Shown: positions 49,374-59,030, counted from the first letter of the stretch. The stretch is DNA of 64,000 nucleotides from Streptomyces liliiviolaceus (GCF_018070025.1 NZ_JAGPYQ010000002.1:1426001-1490000), one strand, 5' to 3'. Notes: generated by a model not told the origin, from the sequence alone. Numbers and translations are program-made.

Positions 49374-49829
49374 ATGAAGGTCGCCCTCGGCGCGGACCAC
49401 GCCGGATACGCGCTCAAGGACACCGTCCGCCAGGCCATCGAGGCTCTCGGGCACGAAGTGATCGACTGCGGCACCCACAGCGGTGACCCGGTCGACTTCC
49501 CGGACATCACCCGCACCACCTGCGAGGTGGTCCTCTCCGGGTCCGCCGATCGTGCCGTGCTCGTCTGCGGCACCGGCCAGGGCGCCGTCATGGCCGCCAA
49601 CAAGCTGCCCGGCGTCCGCTGCGGTCTCGCCCACGAGCCCTACTCCGCCCATCAGGCCGTCGAGCACGACGACGCCAACGCCATCGCCATGGGGGCCTGG
49701 CTGGTCCCCCACGCGCTCGTGCCCGACATCGTCCGTGAGTTCCTCGGTGCCGTCTTCGACGACGACGAGGAAACCCGCCGCCGCGTCGCCAAACTGAACG
49801 CGCTCGACGCCCTGACCCCGGCCCCCTGA
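49374..49829 (+). CDS. rpiB: RpiB/LacAB-family sugar-phosphate isomerase
   Basis: A 151-residue isomerase. MKVALGADHAGYALKD gives the Asp8/His9 pair; the catalytic Cys65 is in VLVCGTGQGAVMAANKLPGV; HDDANAIAMGAW supplies the C-terminal active-site residues. Members isomerise ribose 5-phosphate, allose/galactose phosphates or erythrulose 4-phosphate. The ribosome site is AAAGGAA before ATG 49374. The 251 bases between LacI and this gene contain only a short unconvincing frame. In this setting a catabolic isomerase is more likely than the housekeeping RpiB. Confidence 0.9.
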   Translation: MKVALGADHAGYALKDTVRQAIEALGHEVIDCGTHSGDPVDFPDITRTTCEVVLSGSADRAVLVCGTGQGAVMAANKLPGVRCGLAHEPYSAHQAVEHDDANAIAMGAWLVPHALVPDIVREFLGAVFDDDEETRRRVAKLNALDALTPAP

Positions 49830-50075
49830 CGAGCCGCCGAAACCGCCCAGGCCCTCCCCTCCTGCACGGGTCAGCTCTCCCTTTCCCTGCCGCGAGTTCC
49901 CTGTCCCGAAGTCACGAAGTCACGAACGCCCTGCCTGCGGGCGACCACGCCAGGCGCCTCCTCGGCATGCCCGAATCCGCGGTCGCGAGAGTCCACCGCC
50001 TCCCCCTCGCGCGGCCCGATCCTCCGCACGCGCAGACACCGGAGCCGATCCGGTGCCCCTTCAAGGAGAACTCCC

Positions 50076-51455
50076 ATGTCCACCAGCGTCCCCACCCCGC
50101 GTCGGAGCGCGCTCGGCTCCAAGGACCGCGTCAAGACCGCGGTCGCCGCCGCCTTCGGCACGAGTGTCGAGAACTACGACTTCATCGCGTACGGCACCGC
50201 CTCCGCCCTCTACTTCGGAGCGGTCTTCTTCCCCGAGAGCGACCGGCTCGTCGGCACCCTGCTCTCCTTCGCCACCCTCGCGGTCGGCTTCGTCATGCGC
50301 CCGCTCGGGGGCGCCGTCGGCGGCTACTTCGCCGACAAGCACGGCCGCAAACCCGTCCTCGTCGCGGCCATGACCGTCATGGGCGCCGCCACGTTCCTCA
50401 TCGGTGTGCTGCCGACCTACGGGCAGGTGGGTGTGCTCGCACCGATCCTGCTCGTGGCCCTGCGCATGATCCAGGGCCTCGCGTTCGGCGCCGAGTGGGG
50501 CGGGGCGATCACCATGGCCTACGAGCACGCGCCGTGGCACCGCCGCGGTATGTTCGCGGCGATACCCCAGGCCGGCAACCCTCTGGGCATCGCGCTGGCC
50601 AGCGGTGTGTTCGCGTGGAGCTCCAGCTTCGACGGGAGCTGGCAGTGGCGTATCCCCTTCCTGTTCAGCGCCGTCATGGTGATCGTCGCGCTGATCGTGC
50701 GTTCCCGGCTCACCGAGTCCCCCGAGTTCCAGGAAGCCCGAGCCACCGGCAGCACCGAGAAGAACCCGTTCCTCGCCACGCTCTCCGAGGACTGGCGCGG
50801 CATCCTGCGGGTCATCGCCCTGCGCGTCGTCGAGTCCTTCGCCTACTACTCCACCGCGACCTATCTGCTCAGCTACCTCACCGACCGTCATCCCGACCTC
50901 AGGTCCGTCGCTCTCGGCGCGATCACCGCAGCCAGCATCCTCGCCATCGCGGTCACCTTCCTCGCCGGCGCGCTCACCGACCGCATCGGGCGCCGCCCCC
51001 TGTACATCGCGGGCTGTACGGCGGCGATTCTCTTCGCCTTCCCGATGTACCTGCTCACCAACACCGCCCGACCCGCCCTGGTCGTCACGGTGTTCATCAT
51101 CGGCATCGGCCTCATCCACGCATGCCTCACCGGAACCCAGGGCTCCCTGCTCACCGAGCAGTTCCGCACCGCGACCCGTACCTCGGGGGCCTCGCTCGGC
51201 TACCAGCTCGCCGCGGCCATCGGCGGCTTCGCTCCCCTGCTCGCCGCCGCTCTGGTGGGAGTCTTCGGCTGGCCGGGCGCCGCGCTGCTCTACCTCGGCG
51301 CGGCCGTGATCGGCCTCGTCGGCATCCTCGTCACCAAGGAGACCTGGGGCCGCCATGAGCGGGAGCGCGTGCTCGCCCTCGTCGCAGAGGAACACCGTGC
51401 CCGGACCGCTTCAGGAACACCGACGGGCGAAGTCCTGCCGTCGACCTCCCGGTGA
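50076..51455 (+). CDS. MFS metabolite:H+ symporter (MHS family)
   Basis: A 459-residue permease with 12 helices. Family landmarks are GTSVENYDFIAYGTASALYF in helix 1, RPLGGAVGGYFADKHGRKPV (motif A), LRMIQGLAFGAEWGGAITMA and YEHAPWHRRGMFAAIPQAGN. Members import organic acids, betaines or polyol-like substrates with protons. AAGGAG at 50063-50068 precedes ATG 50076. It is the third gene after LacI and RpiB and may import their substrate. Confidence 0.9.
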   Translation: MSTSVPTPRRSALGSKDRVKTAVAAAFGTSVENYDFIAYGTASALYFGAVFFPESDRLVGTLLSFATLAVGFVMRPLGGAVGGYFADKHGRKPVLVAAMTVMGAATFLIGVLPTYGQVGVLAPILLVALRMIQGLAFGAEWGGAITMAYEHAPWHRRGMFAAIPQAGNPLGIALASGVFAWSSSFDGSWQWRIPFLFSAVMVIVALIVRSRLTESPEFQEARATGSTEKNPFLATLSEDWRGILRVIALRVVESFAYYSTATYLLSYLTDRHPDLRSVALGAITAASILAIAVTFLAGALTDRIGRRPLYIAGCTAAILFAFPMYLLTNTARPALVVTVFIIGIGLIHACLTGTQGSLLTEQFRTATRTSGASLGYQLAAAIGGFAPLLAAALVGVFGWPGAALLYLGAAVIGLVGILVTKETWGRHERERVLALVAEEHRARTASGTPTGEVLPSTSR

Positions 51456-51610
51456 ACGCGGACCGGTAAGCATCGCGTTGACAGCGGTGAGTTGGAGGCG
51501 TCCGCCTTTGTTTCGCTCGGAATCAGGCGGATCATGATCACTGAGCATGGATGACGGGAAGGGTGAGAATCAGATACGGCACGGACAGCAGCGGCGGCGG
51601 GAGACGACGA

Positions 51611-51829
51611 GTGAGCGAGCAGCACGGACGTGACTGGACGCGCATGACTCCGGACGACTTCGACCAGGACGCGCCGGTGCGTCCGGTCGTGCCCGCCAGG
51701 CCGACCGCCGTCCCAGCCGTACCCGACGAGTACGGCACACCGCCGCTGTTCGGGGACGAGACGCCCGCCGCGCGCCCCCGGACACGAAAGAGCGTGGCCC
51801 CGCCCCTCGATCAGCCCAAGCTGTTCTGA
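51611..51829 (+). CDS. Small hypothetical protein
   Basis: A 72-residue Pro/Arg/Ala-rich protein from GTG 51611 (VSEQHGRDWTRMTPDDFDQD, then YGTPPLFGDE and QPKLF at the end). I have seen similar short proteins with MTPxDF and PPLF motifs in streptomycetes; their function is not known. No signal or membrane segment. A longer frame from 51551 is possible but has no ribosome site. Confidence 0.55.
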   Translation: MSEQHGRDWTRMTPDDFDQDAPVRPVVPARPTAVPAVPDEYGTPPLFGDETPAARPRTRKSVAPPLDQPKLF

Positions 51830-52043
51830 AGCCGGTTCTCGACCATGTGGACGGAGTACGCGGTCCTCGCTCGGCGGTGGTGTCCGCCCCGCGCCGGCCG
51901 ACGTCGTCTCCAGAACGCACCCGGCCGATCTCGCCTGCGTGGTCACCACCGGGCAGGCGGTGCTGCCGGAGTTCTGCGAACTACTCCGGCCAAACGGGGA
52001 ATTGTGCCAATCTGATGGTGTGCGTGAGGCAGAGGTTCCTGGG

Positions 52044-52421
52044 GTGGGATCGACGGAGAAGCGGTTGGAAATCAGGTTCAGGACGGAGGGACCGGATCAA
52101 CAGGAAGTACTGCAGTCGTTACTGGGCTGGCTCACGGACGACCGGGCGCTGCGCGGTCTCGTCCAAGTACAGCGGACCGTCACCGACAGGCCCGGACGAA
52201 TGGGCCCGGAACTCGACTCCGTTCTGGCGGTGATCTCTACGGCGGTCGGTGTCCTCCAACTGCCTCTGTCGTACCTCGCCTGGCGGCAGAGCCGCAGGCC
52301 CACCGCGCCACCCGTCACCATCCAGGTAGTCGGCGCGGACCAGCCGGAGACCGGGGCCCTCCTGCGCAGGCTCCAGGGCGAATCCCCGGACAACGGCAGC
52401 TCCGACGAGCCCGGAACGTGA
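52044..52421 (+). CDS. EACC1 (effector-associated constant component 1) protein
   Basis: About 125 residues from GTG 52044, which has AGAGG eight bases before it; GTG 52020 and a start at 51939 are alternatives in the same frame. The sequence runs KRLEIRFRTEGPDQQEVLQS, LLGWLTDDRALRG, then MGPELDSVLAVISTAVGVLQ, LAWRQSRRP and VTIQVVGADQ. This is the beta-strand/helix/membrane-proximal helix/beta-strand layout of EACC1 proteins found next to caspase, TIR or other effectors in actinobacterial conflict systems. The central hydrophobic helix may insert in the membrane. The stop overlaps the caspase GTG by four bases, so both are made together. Confidence 0.78.
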   Translation: MGSTEKRLEIRFRTEGPDQQEVLQSLLGWLTDDRALRGLVQVQRTVTDRPGRMGPELDSVLAVISTAVGVLQLPLSYLAWRQSRRPTAPPVTIQVVGADQPETGALLRRLQGESPDNGSSDEPGT

Positions 52422-54436
52422 CCGCGCCCCGCACCATCACGGACCCCATCTCAGTCGACGGCATCGACCCCAGCCGTTCCGCCTGCGTGCTGATCGGTGT
52501 GGACGACTACACGTTCCTCGACTCGCTGCGCAGCGTCCGCCACAACCTCGTCGAACTACGCGCCGCGCTCACCGACGAGGAGATCTGGGGAATCCCCGAG
52601 GACCGGATCATCACGGTGGCCAACCCGGCCGCGCCGGCCGACCTGGCAGGCCCCATCCGGGAGGCCGGGCTCCTCGCCGAGGACACGCTGATCGTCTACT
52701 ACGCGGGCCACGGCCTCATCGACCGCCACGAACAGCAGCTCCTTCTCACCTTGCCCGGGTCGGTGGAAGACCAGCCGGACACCTGTGTGCGGTCCGGCGA
52801 CGTACGCCGTGCCATCCGTGACACGGGCCCCGCGCTGCGCCGCGTCCTGATCCTCGACTGCTGCTTCAGCGGTCAAGTGCTCACCGAGATGACGGGCGTC
52901 GACCGCGGACGGCAGGGCGGTCAGGTGGCGGTGGAGACGCTGCGCGGAGTCGAAGGCTCGTACGTCATGACCTCCGCGCCGCGCGACCGGCCCTCGCACG
53001 CCCCCGACCCCAGACGCTGCACGGTCTTCACCGGTGCGCTGGTGGACGTCCTGCGCCACGGCCTGCCGGACGGTCCTCCGAAGCTTGGACTGCACGCCAT
53101 CTTTCAGACCGTCAAGGCGCGGATCACGGCGATGCGGCCCGAAATGCCTCAGGAGCCCCAGGACGAGGACCGTAACGGTGTCGGCGGGCTGGACTTCGTC
53201 CGTAACCTCGCCGTACTGCCGCCGCTGGCCCCGACGCCCGACCTCATCATCGGCCGGCCGCGGCGCAGCCGGCTCCGCACCTTCCTGTGGTCGCTGACGG
53301 CCGGCGCGGCCGGTCTCGCGGTCGGTCTCGGCGCACCGGCCGCCGCCGACTGGTGGCAGCAGAACCATCCCGCGTCCGCGGCCGGCAGCTGCGGCGGTCA
53401 TCTGGCGGACGCGGACGCGCCCCGTGCGGTCCTCCTGGACCATTCCGACGCGCTGAACAAGAAGAACGTCGACTACGAAGCCGTCGAGGGGCTCTCTGCG
53501 CTCGCCCTCGTCTCCGAAGGGCCGGACGGGGTCGAAGCGCTGGCACTCGCCGACAATTCCCCCGGTCTGCTGTTCCCTCTCACCCTCGGCAGCCCCTTCG
53601 ACCTGAACCCCACCGCCGACACCGCGCACACGCTGCGCCGCGCGACGGGCAAGAAGTTTCCTCAGTGGTACGACGGTGAGGGCATGGCCCTCGAAGAAGG
53701 CGGCCGGACGGTACTGGTCGGCTCCGAGACCGGCCCTGCCATCCGCCGCTTCGACATCGCCACCGGCAAGCAGCTCGGTGCGGACTTCCCCATCCCCGAA
53801 GCCCTGCGGTTCTGGCCGCAGGGCAGCGCACAGACCGGCCGCAGCATCGAGTCCCTCGCCCTCTCACCGAACGGAAAGCATCTCTACGCGGGCTGGGAAG
53901 CAGCCCTGGCCAAGGACGGTGACCAGCGCGGCCGGGCCCTGATCCGTATCCAGCGCTACACGGGCGAGCCCGGCGGCGCCTACACCCCGGACAAGCAGTA
54001 CGCCTATCTCGCCAGCGACGGAATGCACCTGGTGGAGCTCGCGGCCCTCGACAACGACGACGGACTCCTCGCTCTGGAACGCGCCTACACGGCGAGCCTG
54101 GGAACCGCCGTGCGTGTCGTCCAGCTGTCCCTCGATCAAGCCCGCGACGTGACCGACGAGGACTCCCTGTACGGACTCCCGGCGGACGTCTTCGCCGACG
54201 AGACCCCCGTTCTCGACCTGGCCGCCTGCCCCGCCGGCGGCCCCGGCGCAGTCGCCACACCCGCCTCGAACCACAACAACCCCCTGATGGACAACGTGGA
54301 GGGCATGGCCCTGGGCAAGGAATGGAGAACCGGCCGCTACAAAGGCTGGCGCCCGCTCTACCTGATCTCCGACGACAACGGCAGCGGCGACCAGATCACC
54401 CGGCTGTACTCACTGGCGGTACGCCTGAAGCCGTAA
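52418..54436 (+). CDS. Caspase-like peptidase fused through a TM helix to a phytase-like propeller
   Basis: A 672-residue protein from GTG 52418. Residues ~20-250 form a caspase-fold peptidase: ACVLIGVDDYTFLDSLRSVR, catalytic His98 in VYYAGHGLID and Cys149 in LILDCCFSGQV, then YVMTSAPRD. One transmembrane helix lies at ~286-309 (FLWSLTAGAAGLAVGLGAPA). The C-terminal ~330 residues resemble the esterase-like phytase propeller: VEGLSALALVSEG, YDGEGMALEEGGRTVLVGSE, IESLALSPNGKHLYAGWE and DNVEGMALGKEW to LISDDN. Topology suggests a cytoplasmic protease and an external sensor blade. It is coupled to EACC1. Sensing of an outside signal with activation of self-cleavage or cell death is an inference. 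Confidence 0.85.
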   Translation: MTAPRTITDPISVDGIDPSRSACVLIGVDDYTFLDSLRSVRHNLVELRAALTDEEIWGIPEDRIITVANPAAPADLAGPIREAGLLAEDTLIVYYAGHGLIDRHEQQLLLTLPGSVEDQPDTCVRSGDVRRAIRDTGPALRRVLILDCCFSGQVLTEMTGVDRGRQGGQVAVETLRGVEGSYVMTSAPRDRPSHAPDPRRCTVFTGALVDVLRHGLPDGPPKLGLHAIFQTVKARITAMRPEMPQEPQDEDRNGVGGLDFVRNLAVLPPLAPTPDLIIGRPRRSRLRTFLWSLTAGAAGLAVGLGAPAAADWWQQNHPASAAGSCGGHLADADAPRAVLLDHSDALNKKNVDYEAVEGLSALALVSEGPDGVEALALADNSPGLLFPLTLGSPFDLNPTADTAHTLRRATGKKFPQWYDGEGMALEEGGRTVLVGSETGPAIRRFDIATGKQLGADFPIPEALRFWPQGSAQTGRSIESLALSPNGKHLYAGWEAALAKDGDQRGRALIRIQRYTGEPGGAYTPDKQYAYLASDGMHLVELAALDNDDGLLALERAYTASLGTAVRVVQLSLDQARDVTDEDSLYGLPADVFADETPVLDLAACPAGGPGAVATPASNHNNPLMDNVEGMALGKEWRTGRYKGWRPLYLISDDNGSGDQITRLYSLAVRLKP

Positions 54437-54520
54437 GGGGGCGGTGACTCCCTCATGGAATGGCTTCTCGATCTTCGGGCACGTGAACTGCGTTGCAGAC
54501 GAAGCCAGTTGGAGGCAGAC

Positions 54521-54733
54521 ATGAGTGAGCGCACATGGCGGATGATCCCGACGAGTCGGCCCTTGAGCGCGTTGTACCTGCTGGCCGGCGTCCTTCTGCT
54601 GGTCAGCGCCGTAAGTCAGCTGAGGGACGGCATGGCCGTGCTGCCCCTGTTCTCCGGCCTCGCCGCCCTGGCGCTGGTGGCCGGAGCCGTCGTGGGCCTG
54701 GCGCGTCCCGGCCCCCGCGCCGGAACGCGCTGA
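54521..54733 (+). CDS. Small two-helix membrane protein
   Basis: A 70-residue protein from ATG 54521 with GGAGG at 54511-54515. It has two hydrophobic helices (LSALYLLAGVLLLVSAVSQL and AVLPLFSGLAALALVAGAVV) and a basic end. The frame extends to 54455 but that part is not hydrophobic and has no ribosome site. It begins 84 bases after the caspase-fusion stop on the same strand and could be a third component of that module. The family is not recognised. Confidence 0.6.
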   Translation: MSERTWRMIPTSRPLSALYLLAGVLLLVSAVSQLRDGMAVLPLFSGLAALALVAGAVVGLARPGPRAGTR

Positions 54734-54815
54734 TCCGGCGGAACGGCGTTGGCCGGCCCCGCTCCTGACGGTCCCTTCGACCGTCCGGTGCGGGGCGTGG
54801 CCAGGCGGTTCGGCC

Positions 54816-55391
54816 CTACAGGTGCGGGGGCGGCGAGGTGATCATGAGGTGCACGAAGACCGCCCAGAGGCCTGTCGCGGCGGTCATGGCCCGGAGTCTG
54901 CGGCAGCGCGCCGGCGTCACCGGGTCGGGTCTGTCTCCCACGGAGAGGACGGTCGAGGCCGGGCCCCGACCAGGCTCGGCCACGCGTGCCCCCTTCGCCC
55001 GCGGAACCGCTTGCGGGACCACGGCCGTGGGGCACACCGGCACGGGGCCGACCGGTCGCTTGACGCGCTGCCGGGCCGCGGGACTGAGCGTCCGCCGTGC
55101 CGATGGCGGCGCCGGAACGCCCGCGGCGACGGGAGCCAGGCCCTGGGCCAGCCCGCTGAGGAAGGCCGCGTAGGCGGCCCGCCGCAGGCCGGTCGGGGTG
55201 GTACGGCCGCTCTCCCAGGACCGCACCGTCGCCGCGGTCACTCCGAAGGCCGCGGCGACCTGCGCGTCGGTGAGATGCCACGCCCGGCGCAACCGGGCGC
55301 GCTCCTCGGGAGCGGGCAGAGGTGCCTTCCCGTCCCGGCGGCGTGGATGGGAGGGCATGGGGTGCTGTGCGGCAAGCACGTTGATCGTCAT
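54816..55391 (-). CDS. Helix-turn-helix protein with C-terminal hydrophobic tail
   Basis: About 191 residues from ATG 55391 (MTINVLAAQHPMPSHPRRRD). An XRE-type helix-turn-helix lies at ~28-75 (ERARLRRAWHLTDAQVAAAF, GVTAATVRSWESGRTTPTGL). A long Pro/Ala/Arg linker follows, then a C-terminal hydrophobic segment TAATGLWAVFVHLMIT. This layout occurs in streptomycete membrane-linked DNA-binding proteins, including ones resembling telomere-associated proteins, but I cannot place it exactly. ATG 55358 is an alternative start. No ribosome site is clear. Confidence 0.65.
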   Translation of the reverse strand: MTINVLAAQHPMPSHPRRRDGKAPLPAPEERARLRRAWHLTDAQVAAAFGVTAATVRSWESGRTTPTGLRRAAYAAFLSGLAQGLAPVAAGVPAPPSARRTLSPAARQRVKRPVGPVPVCPTAVVPQAVPRAKGARVAEPGRGPASTVLSVGDRPDPVTPARCRRLRAMTAATGLWAVFVHLMITSPPPHL

Positions 55392-55470
55392 GACCGTACG
55401 ACAACCGGGTGTCATGTCATGTGATGACCGGATCCTCGAATACACCCGTACGGCGCAAGGTGATGTTCCG

Positions 55471-56334
55471 CTAGAGGCTCGCTCGCGGCCGTGCGGCCGC
55501 CGCAGCCGTGGCGGCCACGGCCAGTGGGTCGCGGGTCGGGCGGCCCAGGAGATCGGTGAGATCGGGAGCGGTGCCGTCCAGGAAGCCGTGCCGCACGGCC
55601 GAGGCGATCGACGAGAGCATGGGCGGCTGGAACGGCAGCAGCCCCGGGGTCTCGTCCAGGAGCCTGCGCCGGTACTCCCCCAGGCCGATGGCACGATGCG
55701 CAACCCCCAGCCTGTCGGCCACCTGAGCTGCCGTGATCGGCGTGCCGACCAACTCGTGGACCCGGCCGCGGTGTCGGGCCGGGTTCGCCGCGACGGCCGC
55801 CGCGGCGTCGGCGAGATCCTCCCGCGCGACCGCTGCCAGGGCGCCGTCCCCGAAGGCGGACTCCACCCCCTCGCCGGCCCATGTCAGCAGGCTGCCGAAG
55901 AGTTCGGCGTACAGACCGTTGCGCAGGATCGTCCAGTGGAGTCCGCTCGCCCGGACCAGGCGCTCGGTGGCCCGGTGCGCCGACGCGAACCCGAGATGGT
56001 CGCCGGCCGCGGTCAGGCTCGTGTAGACGACATGGTCGACACCGTCGCGCACGGCGGCGTCCAGGACCGCCGTGTGCCGCCCGACGACCTGGTCGTCCTC
56101 CGCGTACCCGGCGGAGATCAGCACCAAGGTCGACACCCCGGCGAGGTCGAGGCTCGCACGGTCGTCGAAGTCGAGGTGTATCGTCCCGGGCCCCGTCCCA
56201 GCCCCTGTCTCAGCCCCCGTCCCGGGCCCCGGCGTGCGGCTGCCGCCCGTCGCCGCGACGCCACCGGCACGCAGCGCCGCCAGGGTGGCCGAACCGAGGT
56301 TCCCGCCGGCTCCCGTCACCAAGATCATGCCCAT
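55471..56334 (-). CDS. NmrA/SDR-a5-type NAD(P)-binding oxidoreductase
   Basis: A 287-residue Rossmann protein (MGMILVTGAGGNLGSATLAA), with VYTSLTAAGDHLGFASAHRA, TILRNGLYAELFGSL, and VAANPARHRGRVHELVGTPI typical of the quinone-reductase-like QorB/NmrA group (YwnB, CC3 family). Between residues ~28 and 48 a Gly/Thr/Pro-rich insert replaces the usual loop. It has GGAAGAG before ATG 56334. An HxlR regulator starts 82 bases away in the opposite direction, a common pairing for electrophile or quinone response. Confidence 0.88.
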   Translation of the reverse strand: MGMILVTGAGGNLGSATLAALRAGGVAATGGSRTPGPGTGAETGAGTGPGTIHLDFDDRASLDLAGVSTLVLISAGYAEDDQVVGRHTAVLDAAVRDGVDHVVYTSLTAAGDHLGFASAHRATERLVRASGLHWTILRNGLYAELFGSLLTWAGEGVESAFGDGALAAVAREDLADAAAAVAANPARHRGRVHELVGTPITAAQVADRLGVAHRAIGLGEYRRRLLDETPGLLPFQPPMLSSIASAVRHGFLDGTAPDLTDLLGRPTRDPLAVAATAAAAARPRASL

Positions 56335-56415
56335 CACACTCTTCCGTCGTGGTTCTCGTCGGTCACTACGCTTGATCCTTGATCGCACGCACACCGGCCA
56401 CAAGAAGGCAGTTCG

Positions 56416-56835
56416 ATGTCACTCACGCACACCGGGGTAACCACCCCCGCCCCTCTCGACCCCTGTGGCCTCGAAGAGCACCCCGACTGCGGGATACGCG
56501 ATGTGCTGGACCGCATCGGCGACAAGTGGTCGGTGCTCGTGATCGTCGAACTCGCGGGCGGGCCGCGCCGCTTCCGGGAACTGCAGCGTGCCGTCGAGGG
56601 CATCTCCCAGCGCATGCTCACCCTGACCGTCCGCAGGCTCGAACGGGACGGACTCGTGCTGCGCACCGTCTATCCGACGGTTCCGGCCCAGGTCGACTAC
56701 CGCCTGACCGGGACGGGGGCCGATCTGACGCACCTGGTCAAGGCGCTCGCCGACTGGTCCCTCGCCCACCGTGCCGATATCGCCGAAGCACGGCAGTCGT
56801 ACGACCGGACCCACCCCGACCACGACATCCACTGA
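56416..56835 (+). CDS. HxlR-family transcriptional regulator
   Basis: A 139-residue winged-helix protein. The N-terminal Cys-x7-Cys pattern ([20 protein letters not shown]) is followed by [40 protein letters not shown] and [20 protein letters not shown]. The two cysteines are placed as in redox-sensing HxlR/HypR/QorR proteins. It is divergent from the NmrA-type oxidoreductase, its likely target. The DNA between them is only 81 bases. Confidence 0.9.
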   Translation: MSLTHTGVTTPAPLDPCGLEEHPDCGIRDVLDRIGDKWSVLVIVELAGGPRRFRELQRAVEGISQRMLTLTVRRLERDGLVLRTVYPTVPAQVDYRLTGTGADLTHLVKALADWSLAHRADIAEARQSYDRTHPDHDIH

Positions 56836-56916
56836 CCCGGGGAGCCGGCACGGGGACGCGCCGGCTCAGCGGGCCGCGATTCCAGGAGTGATTCCAGGAG
56901 TACTGACGCGCGACGC

Positions 56917-57930
56917 CTACTGGTTGGTGAAGGCGGCGTCGAACGACGCTTGCGGCGTCGGCCACAGCAGGGAACGTACGAAGCCGACGGCTTCGGCGGC
57001 GCCGTGCAGTCGGTCCATTCCGGCGTCCTCCCACTCGATGGAGATGGGGCCGCTGTAGCCGATCGCCTCCAGCGCGCGGAACGCGTCTTCCCACGGGACG
57101 TCCCCGTGCCCGGTGGACACGAAGTCCCAGCCCCGGCGCGGATCGCCCCACGGCTGGTGCGATCCGAGCACACCAGCCCGGCCGTTGCGCGGCCGCAGCC
57201 GGGTGTCCTTGCAGTCGACGTGGTAGATCCGGTCCTTGAAGTCGGTGATGAATCCGACCGGGTCGATGTTCTGCCACATCATGTGGCTGGGGTCCCAGTT
57301 GAAGCCGAACGCCGGGCGGTGCCCGATGGCTTCCAGGGTGCGCACGCTGGTCCAGTAGTCGTAGGCGATCTCGCCGGGGTGGACCTCGTGCGCGAACCGG
57401 ACGCCCTCGTCGTCGAAGACGTCGAGGACGGGGTTCCAGCGGGCCGCGAAATCCTCGTACCCGGCGTCGATGACGGAGGCGGGGACCGGCGGGAACATGG
57501 CGACGTACGGCCAGATCGACGAGCCGGTGAAGCCGACCACGGTGTCGATGCCCAGCTTGCGGGCCACGCGGGCGGAGCGCTTCATGTCCTCGGCGGCGCG
57601 CCCGCGCACCCCTTCGGCGTCGCCGTCGCCCCAGACGTAGGGCCGCAGGATCGCCTGGTGGCGGAAGTCGATGGGAGCGTCGCACACCGCCTGGCCCGCC
57701 AGGTGGTTGGAGATGGCGTACGCCTTCAAGCCGTGACGGTCGAGGATCTCCAGCCGCGAGGCCAGGTAGGCGTCGTCCTCGTCGGCGCGCCGCAGGTCCA
57801 GGTGGTCTCCGGACGCGGCGATCTCCAGGCCGTCGTAGCCCCAGGAGGCGGCCAGTTCGGCGACTTCCTCGAAGGGGAGGTCGGCCCACTGGCCGGTGAA
57901 CAGGGTGACGGGGTGCGTGGGCGCGGTCAT
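56917..57930 (-). CDS. Xylose-isomerase-like TIM-barrel (sugar epimerase/isomerase)
   Basis: A 337-residue AP-endonuclease-2-type TIM barrel. Candidate metal ligands in order: [14 protein letters not shown] (Glu/His), [10 protein letters not shown] (Asp/His), YHVDCKDTR (His/Asp) and [12 protein letters not shown] (Glu). Such proteins are inosose, tagatose or allulose epimerases/isomerases or keto-sugar enzymes. It is the last gene of a minus-strand operon and overlaps the preceding Gfo/Idh stop by four bases. Substrate unknown. Confidence 0.85.
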   Translation of the reverse strand: MTAPTHPVTLFTGQWADLPFEEVAELAASWGYDGLEIAASGDHLDLRRADEDDAYLASRLEILDRHGLKAYAISNHLAGQAVCDAPIDFRHQAILRPYVWGDGDAEGVRGRAAEDMKRSARVARKLGIDTVVGFTGSSIWPYVAMFPPVPASVIDAGYEDFAARWNPVLDVFDDEGVRFAHEVHPGEIAYDYWTSVRTLEAIGHRPAFGFNWDPSHMMWQNIDPVGFITDFKDRIYHVDCKDTRLRPRNGRAGVLGSHQPWGDPRRGWDFVSTGHGDVPWEDAFRALEAIGYSGPISIEWEDAGMDRLHGAAEAVGFVRSLLWPTPQASFDAAFTNQ

Positions 57931-59030
57931 GCTTCTTCCTTGCTGTCGGGTGCGGTGTCGATCCAGGCCCCGTTGTCCCGGGCCGACGCCAGGACGGCTT
58001 CGGTCAGGCGGGCAGCGCGCAGTCCGTCGACGAACGTGGGCATCCCCGCGGGCACCTGACCGCGGATGGCGCTGTAGACGTCGGTGACGAACGCGGTGAA
58101 GGCGTCCTGGTAGCCCAGGGGGTGGCCGGCCGGCAGCAGCGACATACGGGCGGAGTCGGGTGCGGCCGTCTGCGGATCGCGCAGCACGGTCTGCGATCCG
58201 TTCGGCCTGCCGATCCACAGCTCTTCGGGTCGCTCCTGCTCGAAGCGCACGCTCTGCCGGGTGCCGTGCAGCTCCAGCGTGAGGCTGTTCTTGCGGCCGG
58301 GCGCGAGCTGGCTGATGAGCAGGGTGCCCAGTGCGCCGTCGCCGAGTTCGACGATCAGCGCGGCGATGTCCTCGTTGGTCACCGGATGGTCGCCCCGGCG
58401 TGTGAAGACGGTCCGGGTGCGGGCGGTCAGGCGGTGGATGCGCTGTCCGGTGACGAACTCGATCAGGTCGCACAGGTGGGAGCCGATGTCGGCGAAGGCT
58501 CGGGAGGGTCCTCCCGCTTCCGTCCGCGCCCGCCAGTTGTCGTCGCTCGCCTCCAGCATCCAGTCCTGGAGGTAGGCCGCGTCGAGGGTGAGTACGGTCC
58601 CCAGCTCGCCGTCGGCCACCAGTGCCCGGGCCTGGCGGGCCATCGGGTGGTAGCGGTACACGAAGGGCACGGCGGCGACACGGTCCGCGGCGCGTGCTGC
58701 CTGCACCAGGCGGGCCGCCTGGGCGGCCGTGGTGGCGAGCGGCTTCTCGCAGATGACATGCGTGCCCGCGGCGAGCGCGGCCAGGGCGTGTTCGGCGTGC
58801 AGGTGGTTGGGACTGCACACGTGGACGACGTCCAGGTCGCGTGCGGAGGCCAGGGCGTGGGCGTCCGGCTCGTACCGTTCGACGTCGAGGTCGTGTGCGG
58901 CCTGCTTGGCCCGCTCGGGGGTGGAGCCGGCCAGGGCGGTGGGACGGCCGCGTGCGGCCCGGCTGGCGCGGGTGTGCACCGTGGCCATGAAGCCGCCGCC
59001 GATGAATCCGGCGCGGATGGGTGGGGTCAC
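57927..59030 (-). CDS. Gfo/Idh/MocA-family oxidoreductase (second copy)
   Basis: A 367-residue NAD(P)-dependent sugar or inositol dehydrogenase from GTG 59030. The Rossmann motif is [20 protein letters not shown], the catalytic Lys is in [14 protein letters not shown], and [20 protein letters not shown] carries the conserved Asp/His pair. It overlaps both neighbours by four bases: GTGA with the upstream dehydrogenase and ATGA with the downstream isomerase. A longer frame to 59270 overlaps the upstream gene and is rejected. Confidence 0.9.
   Translation of the reverse strand: MTPPIRAGFIGGGFMATVHTRASRAARGRPTALAGSTPERAKQAAHDLDVERYEPDAHALASARDLDVVHVCSPNHLHAEHALAALAAGTHVICEKPLATTAAQAARLVQAARAADRVAAVPFVYRYHPMARQARALVADGELGTVLTLDAAYLQDWMLEASDDNWRARTEAGGPSRAFADIGSHLCDLIEFVTGQRIHRLTARTRTVFTRRGDHPVTNEDIAALIVELGDGALGTLLISQLAPGRKNSLTLELHGTRQSVRFEQERPEELWIGRPNGSQTVLRDPQTAAPDSARMSLLPAGHPLGYQDAFTAFVTDVYSAIRGQVPAGMPTFVDGLRAARLTEAVLASARDNGAWIDTAPDSKEEA

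Noticed and set aside
51939..52043. Longer EACC1 start at 51939
   Set aside because: Kept as an alternative only. The added segment has no domain match, while GTG 52044 has AGAGG at good spacing and starts just before the first EACC1 strand.
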